In this document: positions 25,108-32,894 of the stretch, one piece after another
Position numbering within the stretch: the stretch's first letter is position 1
Layout: each line of letters begins with the position of its first letter
Source of the DNA: Prosthecobacter debontii
GTDB taxonomy: Bacteria; Verrucomicrobiota; Verrucomicrobiia; Chthoniobacterales; Chthoniobacteraceae
Assembly (NCBI GenBank): GCA_945861385.1
Contig: CAMAUI010000030.1
Span: forward strand, 1-42,623
DNA length: 42,623 nucleotides
Direction of reading: 5' to 3'
Program-made: the position numbers and the translations under genes
Notes under the pieces: generated by a model
Told to the model about the DNA's origin: nothing
Databases searched by the model: none
The model's input: only the letters and a program-made list of their open reading frames with translations

Positions 25108-25616
25108 TTCAGTTCACGTTTGGAAATCACGATGACCCCGATGGTCGCCACGAGGATGAGCACGCCGACGACTTGAAATGGCAGGTTGTGCGACGTGAAG
25201 AGCGTCTCGCCGACATGCTTGAGGTCGTTGAGTTGCTCGCCGGGCGGCAGGTTCAGCGCGGGGAATGGCTTGTCGCCGCGCGGATGTTTGCCGAGCACGC
25301 CGATGAGTTGCGCCGCGAACGCCAGCGCGACGAGTCCGCCGCCGAAGAACGCCACTTTGTTGAATTTCCGCCGCTCCTCCGCCCGCAGATCTAACAGCAT
25401 GATGATGAACAGGAACAACACCATCACCGCGCCCGCATAGACGATGACCTGGATGGCCCCGATGAAATAGGCATCCAGTCCGACGAACAGCGCGGCCAGG
25501 CACAGGAAGCTCGACACAAGGCTAAGCGCGCTCGCGACCGGGTTGCGGTTCACGACGACGCTGACGCCAAAGCCGAGCATCAGGAGCGAGAAGAGCCAGA
25601 AAAGAAGTGGATTCAT
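25104..25616 (-). CDS. nuoJ: NADH-quinone oxidoreductase subunit J
   Basis: A 170-residue membrane subunit with five predicted helices. The conserved segment [20 protein letters not shown] carries the pi-bulge region of helix 3, followed by [11 protein letters not shown]. The start at 25616 ([15 protein letters not shown]) is the family start; the ATG overlaps the stop codon of the preceding lipoprotein gene (ATGA). It is followed by nuoK with a 4-nt overlap. Confidence 0.95.
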   Translation of the reverse strand: MNPLLFWLFSLLMLGFGVSVVVNRNPVASALSLVSSFLCLAALFVGLDAYFIGAIQVIVYAGAVMVLFLFIIMLLDLRAEERRKFNKVAFFGGGLVALAFAAQLIGVLGKHPRGDKPFPALNLPPGEQLNDLKHVGETLFTSHNLPFQVVGVLILVATIGVIVISKRELK

Positions 25617-26413
25617 TGCCGGTTGCCGATTGGCGATTTCTGATTGGGCTGCGCTGCGTCGAAACACACATCAACGTGCTTCATGGAAATCGCAGGCGCG
25701 CTGCGTTGCGCGGAGTTTTTATGTAGAAAAAGGTAGTCTGATGGCGAGGTGGCGCTGCTTCCCGTCCGACCATGCTGTAGTTGCCGGCGCTTCCGGGTGA
25801 ACTCCGGGTAGGCCAATTCGTAGATGTCTTTCGCACCGGGTTTGTCGAGGGCATGGGCGACAGCTTCCTTACCGAATTCAGATTCCAGTTGTTTGCGGCG
25901 GAACTTCGCGAACTCCTTTTCCGTGGGCCTGCGAAAAAGCGCGGAGTTATTCGAGAAGGCTGTTTTCACCCAATCCTTCTGTTTCTTTTCGTAGTCCCAC
26001 ATCACGCTCTGTTTTGACATGGGGTTGAGGCAGACATCCGGCATGTGGCGTTTGCTGAAATCAATGAACGCGCTCATCAGGCTCAGTGAATCAATGTTCA
26101 AGTTCCAGTCCACGTTCTGCGGAAAATGCCCGATGGATGCCACGCGCAACGATGTCAGCCGTGCGTAGGCATCTCCAAAGTAACGCTGCCTCGCCTCTTT
26201 CGTTCTGTAATAGCCGTTGCGGTCGGTGAGCACTCTGGTCTCCGGCACGCCCAACACCTCGACGCTGGCGCCTGCGATAGGCTTGAGTGTGGCAGATTCC
26301 AGCACGCGCCCGATATGCGGGACAACGGTGGCTGTTCTCGGCGCGGGGATATTCGAGCAACCGGCGAGCAGCAATGTGGCAAGACAAGCGAACGCAGGGC
26401 TGGTGTATCTCAC
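25613..26413 (-). CDS. Putative lipoprotein with carboxypeptidase-regulatory-like N-terminal domain, inserted in the nuo operon
   Basis: Protein of about 266 residues. The start is uncertain: GTG at 26413 gives VRYTSPAFACLATLLLAGCS with a good lipobox (LLAGC); a longer frame from 26515 begins within the repeat array. After the lipid-attachment cysteine comes RVLESATLKPIAGASVEVLG and TDRNGYYRT, the pattern of carboxypeptidase-regulatory-like domains. The remaining 170 residues are charged and unrecognised. The last residues [10 protein letters not shown] are encoded by the repeat array at the nuoJ end, and the stop overlaps the nuoJ ATG. No complex I subunit corresponds to it. Confidence 0.65.
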   Translation of the reverse strand: MRYTSPAFACLATLLLAGCSNIPAPRTATVVPHIGRVLESATLKPIAGASVEVLGVPETRVLTDRNGYYRTKEARQRYFGDAYARLTSLRVASIGHFPQNVDWNLNIDSLSLMSAFIDFSKRHMPDVCLNPMSKQSVMWDYEKKQKDWVKTAFSNNSALFRRPTEKEFAKFRRKQLESEFGKEAVAHALDKPGAKDIYELAYPEFTRKRRQLQHGRTGSSATSPSDYLFLHKNSAQRSAPAISMKHVDVCFDAAQPNQKSPIGNRQ

Positions 26414-26518
26414 GCCGATTCGCGCCCAGTCCGATGCGCCTTCTGTTTTCAGCACAGCACGACGCTCCGCGCGGGGGGCGCGTGTCGAAATCTGAAATCT
26501 GAAATCTGAAATCATAAA
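25614..26518 (-). mobile_element. Lipoprotein insert bounded by inverted 7-nt tandem repeats
   Basis: At the nuoI end, 26487-26514 is a tandem array of four GAAATCT units (GATTTCA on the - strand). At the nuoJ end, 25621-25648 reads inward as GGTTGCC GATTGGC GATTTCT GATTGGG, a more degenerate heptamer array. The two therefore point at each other as GATT-based heptamer arrays. The array starts within a few bases of the nuoI stop at one end and ends at the nuoJ start codon at the other. The likeness to the two other cassettes in this operon suggests the same kind of insertion, though the arms are less alike here. Confidence 0.5.
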
Positions 26519-27049
26519 TTACTTTTCGGGATTCCACTTATGCACGAGTCCCTGGAAGACGCCGCCCAGCTCGTAGAGTTTCGCCTTGTCGTGGTTCATC
26601 TCGGCGCGGGTGATGCCGGTGATGGCGTAGTCTTTCCGCAGGAAGATGGCCTGCTCGGGGCAGACTTCCTCGCACATGCCGCAGTAAATGCAGCGGATCA
26701 TATCAATGTCGAATTCCGCGGGGCGCTTTTCGACTTTGGCGTATTGGTTTTCCGCCGGGATTTCCTCGGGCTTGATGGTGATGGCCCTCGGCGGGCAGAT
26801 GAATTCGCAGAGCTGGCAGGCGACGCACCGCTCGCGTCCGCGCTCGTCGCGCACGAGGGTCGGAGCGCCGCGGTAGTGCTCGGGCAGGCTGGCATCCCAC
26901 TTTTCCTCGGGATACTGCATGGTGACCTTTGTCTCGCCCTTGAGGGTTTTGACGAGGTGGCCAAAGGTGATCTTCAGGCCGCTGAGGATGCTCGGGAGAT
27001 AGACTTTCTCCTTCAGCGTGAGTTCGGGACGTTGGACGACGTAGGCCAT
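26519..27049 (-). CDS. nuoI: NADH-quinone oxidoreductase subunit I
   Basis: A 176-residue ferredoxin-like subunit of the peripheral arm. Two 4Fe-4S cluster motifs are complete: CVACQLCEFICP (Cys75, 78, 81, 85) and CIYCGMCEEVCP (Cys120, 123, 126, 130), forming clusters N6a and N6b. The order and spacing are canonical, and the N-terminal amphipathic part touches the membrane. It begins 1 bp after the nuoH stop codon. The stop at 26519 is immediately followed by the heptamer array. Confidence 0.97.
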   Translation of the reverse strand: MAYVVQRPELTLKEKVYLPSILSGLKITFGHLVKTLKGETKVTMQYPEEKWDASLPEHYRGAPTLVRDERGRERCVACQLCEFICPPRAITIKPEEIPAENQYAKVEKRPAEFDIDMIRCIYCGMCEEVCPEQAIFLRKDYAITGITRAEMNHDKAKLYELGGVFQGLVHKWNPEK

Positions 27050-27050
27050 G

Positions 27051-28214
27051 TTACTTGTTTGTCAGCGCGATGATGGCGGCGGTGAGGAAGATGTTCGCAA
27101 GGGCGATCTCGAAGAGGTAGAGCCAGCCGATTCGCATGAGCTGGTCGAAGCGGAAGCGCGGGAGCGTCCAGCGCACCCAGATGAAGAAGATGAGCAGGAC
27201 GGTCACTTTGCCGAAGAAGACGCCGATGTTAACGATGCCCCAAATCCAGTCGGGCAGGAAATTGAGGAAGCTGAGCCCGCCCTCGCCCGCGCCGTTCGGG
27301 ATAAAGGGAAGGTGCCATCCGCCGAAGAAGAAGACGACGGCGAGGGCGCTGCCGACGATCATCGCGACGTATTCGCCGAGGAAGAAGAGGGCGAATTTCA
27401 TCGAGCTGTATTCCGTGTGGTAGCCGGCGACGAGTTCGGTCTCGGACTCGGGGAGATCGAATGGGAGGCGGTTGGTCTCGGCGAAGACGGAGATCATGAA
27501 GACGATGAAGCTGATGCCGAGCGGGAGGAGCATGAGCCATCGCTCAAGGCTCAGTCCTTTCCCCCAAAACGGAAGCAGCAGCCAGCCGTTCGCGGCCTGG
27601 TATTCGACGAGCGAGCTGAGCTGCATCCCGCCAAAAAGCATGAGCACCGGGATGATGCTGAGGCCCATCGAGAGTTCGTAGCTGATCATCTGCGACGTGC
27701 TGCGGATGCCGCCGAGGAACGGGTATTTCGAGTTCGCCGCCCAGCCCGCGAGGACGATGGCATACACGCCGCAGCCCGTGACGGCGAAGATGCCGAGGAC
27801 GCTCACGCTCACGTCGGCGATGACCATTTTCTCGCCGAGAAAAGTGCTGCCAAACGGGATGAACGCGAGCGAGACGAGCGGCAGCATCGCGAGCACGGGC
27901 GCGAGCCAGAAATAGAAGTGCTTCACGCCGGCGGGGGTGAAGTCTTCCTTGAAGATGAACTTAACGGCGTCGGCGATGGGCTGGCCGAGGCCGCCGAGGA
28001 AAAGCTGGATGTCTTTCTTGAAGCCAAGCAGCGAGGTGGGGATGCCCGTGCGGTTCGGCCCGACGCGATCCTGGATGGCCGCGCTGACACGCCGCTCCGC
28101 ATACACGGTGTAGCTCACGAGCGGCAGCACGACGAGGAAGATGATGAACACGGCCTTCGCGACGGACCAGGCGAGCATTTCCCACGGGATGTTGGCGAGC
28201 AGGGCGGCGGTCAT
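27051..28214 (-). CDS. nuoH: NADH-quinone oxidoreductase subunit H
   Basis: A 387-residue membrane subunit forming the quinone-site interface. Conserved blocks are YAERRVSAAIQDRVGPNRTG, FKEDFTPAG, GWAANSKYPFLGGIRSTSQM, SYELSMGLSII and FAETNRLPFDLPESETELVA. The number of helices (about nine) and length fit the family. It overlaps the nuoG stop by 4 nt (ATGA). Confidence 0.97.
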   Translation of the reverse strand: MTAALLANIPWEMLAWSVAKAVFIIFLVVLPLVSYTVYAERRVSAAIQDRVGPNRTGIPTSLLGFKKDIQLFLGGLGQPIADAVKFIFKEDFTPAGVKHFYFWLAPVLAMLPLVSLAFIPFGSTFLGEKMVIADVSVSVLGIFAVTGCGVYAIVLAGWAANSKYPFLGGIRSTSQMISYELSMGLSIIPVLMLFGGMQLSSLVEYQAANGWLLLPFWGKGLSLERWLMLLPLGISFIVFMISVFAETNRLPFDLPESETELVAGYHTEYSSMKFALFFLGEYVAMIVGSALAVVFFFGGWHLPFIPNGAGEGGLSFLNFLPDWIWGIVNIGVFFGKVTVLLIFFIWVRWTLPRFRFDQLMRIGWLYLFEIALANIFLTAAIIALTNK

Positions 28215-29851
28215 TTTGGTAATGCGATGTCCACGCCGAGGTCGCCGATTTTGCTGAGCGAGAGTCCGGCGAGCGCGGGGACTTCGGCGGCGAGTGCTTT
28301 GAAGACGTCTTCGATACTGTGGAGGCCGTTGCTACCGGAGATGGCGAGGATGAGGTCGCGCAGGATTTCCCAATCGTCGCGCGCGTTGCCGGGGACGTTC
28401 GTGGCTTTGTTGAGACGCTGGAGGCGGCCCTTGAGGTTGATCATCGAGCCGCGTTTTTCAAAAGGTGCGCTGGCGGGAAGGACGATGTGCGCGGCGGCGG
28501 TCGTGGCGTTCGGCAAAATGTCGGTCGCCACGATGGCGTCGAGCTTCGCGAGGTCGGCGGCGGTGAGGCCGGCTTTCGTGGCGTCCTCGCCGAGCGCGAG
28601 GAGCGCGGTGATGCGTCCGTCGCGGATGCCGGCGGCGATGTCGGCGAGTTTGCCGGTGGCGACGCCGAGAAGTTTCGCGCCGGTGGTGTTGGGATTGCGG
28701 TCGGCGGCGATGAGCATCCCGTCGGCGGCGCCGGTGCGCGGCAGGATGTCCACGCCGACCGCGCCCACTGCATTCGCGAGGCGCGAAACGAGGAAAAGCT
28801 CCTCATTCGTCGCGCGTCCGCTGGCGAGCACGGCCACGCGGCCTGCGTTCTTTTTCAGCCGCTCGGCGGCGAGATTGATCGCCTGCTGCCAAGTCGGCGC
28901 GCTGTCGCCGAGCTGCGGGCGGATGGCCGGCGCAGCGAGTCGGCGTTCGTCGCTCACGTACTTGAAATTGAGCCGGTGCGAGTCGGGCAGCCACGGGCCA
29001 TTCACCGCGTCGTTGTCGCGCGGGGTGATGCGGTAGATCGTGTTCTCGCGGGAGCCGACGGTGATGTTGCTGCCGGTGCCGCAGTTGGTGTCCACGGTGG
29101 CGGTCTCTTTTAGAAACCAGACGCGCATTTTGAACCGGAAGTCCGACGACGTGAGCGCGCCGACGGGGCAGATGTCCACGGTGTTGAGGGAGTAGTTGTG
29201 GTCGAGCGCGCGGTCGGGGTGGCAGGCGATGCTGTTGAACGTGCCGCGATCCACGATGCCGAGCACATCGTCGTTCGCGACTTCTTTCATGAAGCGGATG
29301 CAGCGCGTGCAGAGGATGCACCGTTCCGCATCGAGCGTGACGCGCGGGCCAAGCTCGACGGACTTTGGCTTTTTGACTTTGCGTTCGAGGAAGCGCGATT
29401 CGGCGTTGCCGTGCTCGACGGAAAACTCCTGCAACTTGCACTCGCCCGCCTGGTCGCAGATGGGGCAGTCGAGAGGGTGGTTGATAAGCAGAAACTCCAT
29501 CACGCCCTGCCGGCACTCGCGCACCATCGGCGAGTCGGTGCGGATGCCCATGCCCTCGCTCACGTCCTGCGCGCAGGAAATCTGCGGGCGCGGAATCCAC
29601 GCAATCTCCGGCTTTCCGTCCGCACCGACGATGGGTTTGCGGTCGGGCGTCATCTTGGGCGAGCCGAGTTCGATGAGGCACATGCGGCAATTCCCAGGAG
29701 CGCTGAGCTTCGGGTGGTAGCAGTAGTGCGGGATGTGTTTTTTCGCCTGCCGGCACGCCTCGATGACGCGGGTGCCTTTGGGAAATTGCATCCAAACGCC
29801 GTCAATCTGGACGTTGAGCAGTTGGACTTCGTTGGCGGTGGCGGTGGACAT
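28211..29851 (-). CDS. nuoG: NADH-quinone oxidoreductase subunit G (short form)
   Basis: A 546-residue peripheral-arm subunit. The N-terminal 2Fe-2S domain has Cys44, 55, 58 and 93; the His-Cys3 cluster is H125, C129, C132, C138 (HPLDCPICDQAGEC); another 4Fe-4S site has C178, C181, C184 and C228. The molybdopterin-oxidoreductase-like C-terminal domain is shorter than in E. coli NuoG, which is about 900 residues. Start at 29851 (MSTATANEVQLL) lies immediately after the terminal repeat of the four-helix-bundle cassette; AAAGAGTAAG in that repeat could provide a weak ribosome-binding site. Confidence 0.95.
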   Translation of the reverse strand: MSTATANEVQLLNVQIDGVWMQFPKGTRVIEACRQAKKHIPHYCYHPKLSAPGNCRMCLIELGSPKMTPDRKPIVGADGKPEIAWIPRPQISCAQDVSEGMGIRTDSPMVRECRQGVMEFLLINHPLDCPICDQAGECKLQEFSVEHGNAESRFLERKVKKPKSVELGPRVTLDAERCILCTRCIRFMKEVANDDVLGIVDRGTFNSIACHPDRALDHNYSLNTVDICPVGALTSSDFRFKMRVWFLKETATVDTNCGTGSNITVGSRENTIYRITPRDNDAVNGPWLPDSHRLNFKYVSDERRLAAPAIRPQLGDSAPTWQQAINLAAERLKKNAGRVAVLASGRATNEELFLVSRLANAVGAVGVDILPRTGAADGMLIAADRNPNTTGAKLLGVATGKLADIAAGIRDGRITALLALGEDATKAGLTAADLAKLDAIVATDILPNATTAAAHIVLPASAPFEKRGSMINLKGRLQRLNKATNVPGNARDDWEILRDLILAISGSNGLHSIEDVFKALAAEVPALAGLSLSKIGDLGVDIALPK

Positions 29852-30346
29852 CTTACTCTTTGTCTTGCTCCTGCTCTTGCTCGAATGGCGAATCCTCACG
29901 AAGTCTCGCGCTCCATTCCCCCGTCTCAAACTCGTATCCAAGTCGGCGGAGCAATCCCATGAGCATATTCACAGTTTCAAAAAGCATCTGTTTGCCAGCA
30001 GCGATTCGCTCCTCTGTGGCAAGTTCGCGCGACACGAGCACGTCGAGACAACTGGCAGACTCCAAAGCCGAGCCGCGAGCGATGTCGAGATACCGAGCAC
30101 GGTCTTTGCGCGAAAACTTGCCGTTTCCCTCCGCGATATTGAGCGGGATGCTGGTCGCAGCGCGGTCGAGTTGGTCTTTCAGCGCAGCTTTTTCGTTCAC
30201 CTCGCGCAGGAGTTTGCCGACCCATGCGTTGAATGACAGGCACACCTGATAGACGTTCAGCTTTTCGTAGTCGAAGAGTGGTTTCATGCGGTGATTGGAG
30301 TTGGCGAGCGCATCAGAGCAAGAGCATGAGCATGACAAAGAGTAAG
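29852..30346 (-). mobile_element. Four-helix-bundle cassette with inverted 6-nt tandem repeats
   Basis: Arms at 29852-29882 (cttactctttgtcttgctcc...) and 30316-30346 are inverted repeats of 31 nt with two mismatches. Reading inward both are hexamer arrays: CTTACT CTTTGT CTTGCT CCTGCT CTTGCT on one side and CTTACT CTTTGT CATGCT CATGCT CTTGCT on the other. The 495-bp unit holds one gene. One end touches the nuoG ATG directly and the other lies 4 bp from the nuoEF stop codon. The structure suggests a precise non-disruptive insertion into the operon. Confidence 0.8.
29853..30287 (-). CDS. Four helix bundle protein (TIGR02436/S23 intervening-sequence-type)
   Basis: A 144-residue protein: KPLFDYEKLNVYQVCLSFNA at the N-terminus, then LKDQLDRAATSIPLNIAEGN with KFSRKDRARYLDIARGSALE, the hallmark of the family first met as proteins of 23S rRNA intervening sequences. 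Function is unknown. The C-terminal tail EQEQEQDKE and the TAA stop are encoded by the hexamer repeat of the cassette end, giving a dipeptide-repeat tail. Start at 30287 follows the family (MKPLFDYEKL); the longer frame reads through the other repeat arm. It is cassette cargo between nuoEF and nuoG. Confidence 0.93.
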   Translation of the reverse strand: MKPLFDYEKLNVYQVCLSFNAWVGKLLREVNEKAALKDQLDRAATSIPLNIAEGNGKFSRKDRARYLDIARGSALESASCLDVLVSRELATEERIAAGKQMLFETVNMLMGLLRRLGYEFETGEWSARLREDSPFEQEQEQDKE

Positions 30347-30350
30347 AACG

Positions 30351-32339
30351 CTACCTCGTCGCCGCCTCCGCCATGATTTCCTGTGAGTTCCCGCGCGGGG
30401 CGGGGACCGCTTCGACCTGCGGTTTCTCGGTGAGTTCTGTCGTGTTGTATTCCGGCGGCATCGGCGGAGGTGTCGGTTTTTTCGCTTTCGCGGCGAATTC
30501 CTCCGGGAACTTCGCGACGAAGCTTTGCACCGGCCACGAGCACGCTTCGCCGAAAGCGCAGATTGTTTTACCCGCGATGTTGTCGGCGATTTTCACGAGC
30601 GTCGCGGGGTCTTTCTCCGTGCCGCCGCCGGCCACGATTCGGTCGGTGATTTTCCGCATCCACTGTGCGCCTTCGCGGCACGGGGTGCACTGGCCGCAGC
30701 TCTCGTGCGCGTAGAATTCGTTCACGTTGTTCAGGCACTCGACCATGTTGCGCGAGTCGTCCATCACGATGACGCCGCCGCTGCCGGCCATTGAGCCGCA
30801 GGCTGCGAGCGTGTCGAAATCGAGCGGGATGTCCTCCACGCCAATCTCGCGGTCTTTCAGCTTAAACCGCTCGCCGAAGCGCAGCACTTTCGCCGACGAA
30901 CCACCGGGGATGACCGCTTTGAACTTCCGTCCCGCTTTCGGCCCGCCGCACACGTCGTTCAGCAGTTCGCCGAACGTCATGCTGCCGACTTCGATTTCGT
31001 AGTAGCCCGGCTTTTGCACGTCGCCCGAGACGCACACGATGCGCGTGCCGGTGTTGTTCGGCTTGCCGAGCTTGGCGTAGCCCGCGCCGCCCATCGCGAT
31101 GATGTGCTTCACGTCGCAGAGCGTCTCGACGTTGTTCACGATGGTCGGGCACTGATACAGCCCGAGCACGGCGGGAAAATACGGCGGCTTGATGCGCGGG
31201 TAAGCGCGTTTGCCTTCGAGCGATTCGATGAGGCCCGTCTCCTCGCCGCAGATGTAAGCACCCGCGCCGCGGTGGACGTAGATTTCGCAGTCAAATCCGC
31301 TGCCGAGCACGTTTTTGCCGAGGAACCCACGCCTCCGCGCCTCCGCGAGCGCCTTTTCCAAAATGATCGCGCCCTCCGGGAACTCCCCGCGGATGTAGAT
31401 ATACGCGAGGTTCGCGCCGATGGCGAAAGCCGAGATCACCATGCCCTCGATGAGCTGATGCGGGTCCTGATGGATGATGTAGCGATCCTTGAAAGTCCCC
31501 GGCTCCGATTCGTCCGCGTTGCAGATGAGATACGTCGGCTTCGGCCCGCCGCGCTTGATGAAACCCCACTTCACGCCACACGGGAACCCCGCCCCGCCAC
31601 GTCCACGCAACCCGCTCGTTTTCACCTCGGCGGTGATGTCCTCCGGCTTCATCGCCAGTGCTTTCTTCAGCTCCGCGTAGCCGCCCTGCTTGAGGTAGCA
31701 CTCGATGTCCGGCGTGTAGCCCGCGACGTCTATGTTTTTGAAAACGATCCGCTTTTCGCGCGGGTGCGGCGGCAGCACTTTCGGCGTCGTCGCATCGCTC
31801 GCTTTCACGCTCAGCAACTCGGCGGCTTTCTCCAGCGAGATGTTCTCTTTGAAATTGTCATTCACCATCGCCACCGGTGCTGAACCGCACGAAGCGAGAC
31901 ACTCGACGAACTCCATCGAAAACTTCCCATCCGGCGAAACCGCAATCGGGTTTCCATGCCCCGGATTGTGCGGATGCCCGTGATCCAGCGTCTTCTTTTG
32001 ACCTTCGAGAAACGCCGCCAAATCAATCCCCGCCGCCTTCGCCACGCGCTCGCGAAGCTCATACGCGCCCGCCAGCCCGCACGAGAGCGTCCGGCAAATC
32101 CGCACATGCGTCGCGCCCGCAGGCTGCCTGCGGAACATCGGATAAAACGTCACCAACTCCAGAATGTTGATCGGCTGAAGTTCCAGTTTCGCCGCGATCC
32201 AAGTAATCGCCGCATCCGAGATGAAGCCAAAATGCTCCTGCCACAAATGGAGCAGCGGCAGCGAAGCCGAGCGTTTCGACGCCGGATAATGCGTAATCGC
32301 CTCTTCAATCTTCGCCAGCAGCGGTGCGGGAATATCCAT
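30351..32339 (-). CDS. nuoEF: Fused NADH-quinone oxidoreductase subunits E and F
   Basis: A single 662-residue frame joins two peripheral-arm subunits. Residues 1-180 are NuoE, with a thioredoxin-like 2Fe-2S site C82, C87, C147, C151. From about 195 it is NuoF: FMN/NADH-binding GLRGRGGAGFP (243-253), GAGAYICGEETGLIESLEG, and the 4Fe-4S site N3 with C548, C551, C554 and C594. A linker of about 15 residues with PKVLPPHPREK separates them. Both halves keep every cluster ligand, so the fusion should be functional. No stop or frameshift is visible at the junction. It follows the lipoprotein gene by 2 bp. Confidence 0.96.
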   Translation of the reverse strand: MDIPAPLLAKIEEAITHYPASKRSASLPLLHLWQEHFGFISDAAITWIAAKLELQPINILELVTFYPMFRRQPAGATHVRICRTLSCGLAGAYELRERVAKAAGIDLAAFLEGQKKTLDHGHPHNPGHGNPIAVSPDGKFSMEFVECLASCGSAPVAMVNDNFKENISLEKAAELLSVKASDATTPKVLPPHPREKRIVFKNIDVAGYTPDIECYLKQGGYAELKKALAMKPEDITAEVKTSGLRGRGGAGFPCGVKWGFIKRGGPKPTYLICNADESEPGTFKDRYIIHQDPHQLIEGMVISAFAIGANLAYIYIRGEFPEGAIILEKALAEARRRGFLGKNVLGSGFDCEIYVHRGAGAYICGEETGLIESLEGKRAYPRIKPPYFPAVLGLYQCPTIVNNVETLCDVKHIIAMGGAGYAKLGKPNNTGTRIVCVSGDVQKPGYYEIEVGSMTFGELLNDVCGGPKAGRKFKAVIPGGSSAKVLRFGERFKLKDREIGVEDIPLDFDTLAACGSMAGSGGVIVMDDSRNMVECLNNVNEFYAHESCGQCTPCREGAQWMRKITDRIVAGGGTEKDPATLVKIADNIAGKTICAFGEACSWPVQSFVAKFPEEFAAKAKKPTPPPMPPEYNTTELTEKPQVEAVPAPRGNSQEIMAEAATR

Positions 32340-32341
32340 GA

Positions 32342-32740
32342 TTATTTCGTCTCCGGCTTTTTGGTCATCTTCAGCGGCGCCTGCGGATCGAGCTTCTCGC
32401 CAAACATCGGCACCTGCCCTTGAAGAACCCCGTCCACGAAGCTCAGCTCGATCGTCTTCCCATCCTGCTCATAGATCCACGTCGTAAAATTGAAGTTTTT
32501 CACCACCTCGCGCTGCACCTTGCCATGCGACACTTTCGCCGGAGCGCCAAGCACCGCCTCCACCTCTTTCATCGTAAGCCCGTCCGTCAGGTGATCAGCC
32601 CTGCCCGCCCGCTTCTGCGCCTGCGCCTGCTGGCGGTTCACGACCTCCAGATTCTCCACCGAGACATGCTTCTCGCAGCCCGTGAAAACGAGCGTCGAAA
32701 CGACAATTACGGGAGCGAGCGTGAACACCTTGCGAGACAC
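32342..32740 (-). CDS. Small SmpA/OmlA (BamE)-like lipoprotein
   Basis: Starting at GTG 32740 the protein is 132 residues with a type II signal peptide (VFTLAPVIVVSTLVFTGC, lipid-attachment Cys22). The region LTDGLTMKEVEAVLGAPAKV is the helix-turn-helix pattern of SmpA/OmlA/BamE-type domains, followed by WIYEQDGKTIELSF, a beta-hairpin as in that fold. A longer frame to 32908 overlaps pabA's start region antisense and puts the signal peptide internally, so GTG is preferred. It is the first gene of the nuo transcription unit. Why an envelope lipoprotein leads complex I genes is unclear. Confidence 0.65.
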   Translation of the reverse strand: MSRKVFTLAPVIVVSTLVFTGCEKHVSVENLEVVNRQQAQAQKRAGRADHLTDGLTMKEVEAVLGAPAKVSHGKVQREVVKNFNFTTWIYEQDGKTIELSFVDGVLQGQVPMFGEKLDPQAPLKMTKKPETK

Positions 32741-32786
32741 AGCAACCGGGACTAAACCGGACGCAAAAATCCAACGCAAGACCTCT

Positions 32787-32804
32787 TTGTGAAAAATTTC
32801 ACAA
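32787..32804. promoter_or_regulatory. CRP/FNR-family operator palindrome
   Basis: The 18-nt palindrome TTGTGAAAAATTTCACAA has perfect 8-nt arms and contains TGTGA-N6-TCACA, the consensus of CRP-type regulators. It sits 47 bp upstream of the lipoprotein-nuo operon start and 90 bp upstream of pabA on the other strand, in their shared promoter region. Further along the - strand is a weak TTGCGT-N17-TTTAGT promoter candidate. This suggests control of the respiratory operon by a CRP/FNR-family protein. Confidence 0.65.
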
Positions 32805-32894
32805 GCGTCGTCCAAAACAACCCGTCGGCCGGGAATTTTTGTGCAGCGCAGAATCTTGATTCCGCTTTCCGCTTCTGCGCCATACGTTCCGGCA

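Noticed and set aside
26487..26514. Four GAAATCT units considered as a CRISPR-like array
   Set aside because: Units are contiguous heptamers with no spacers and no cas genes; a simple tandem array at a cassette end fits better.
27048..29036. 662-residue + strand frame opposite nuoH and nuoG
   Set aside because: Antisense shadow; no recognisable domain.
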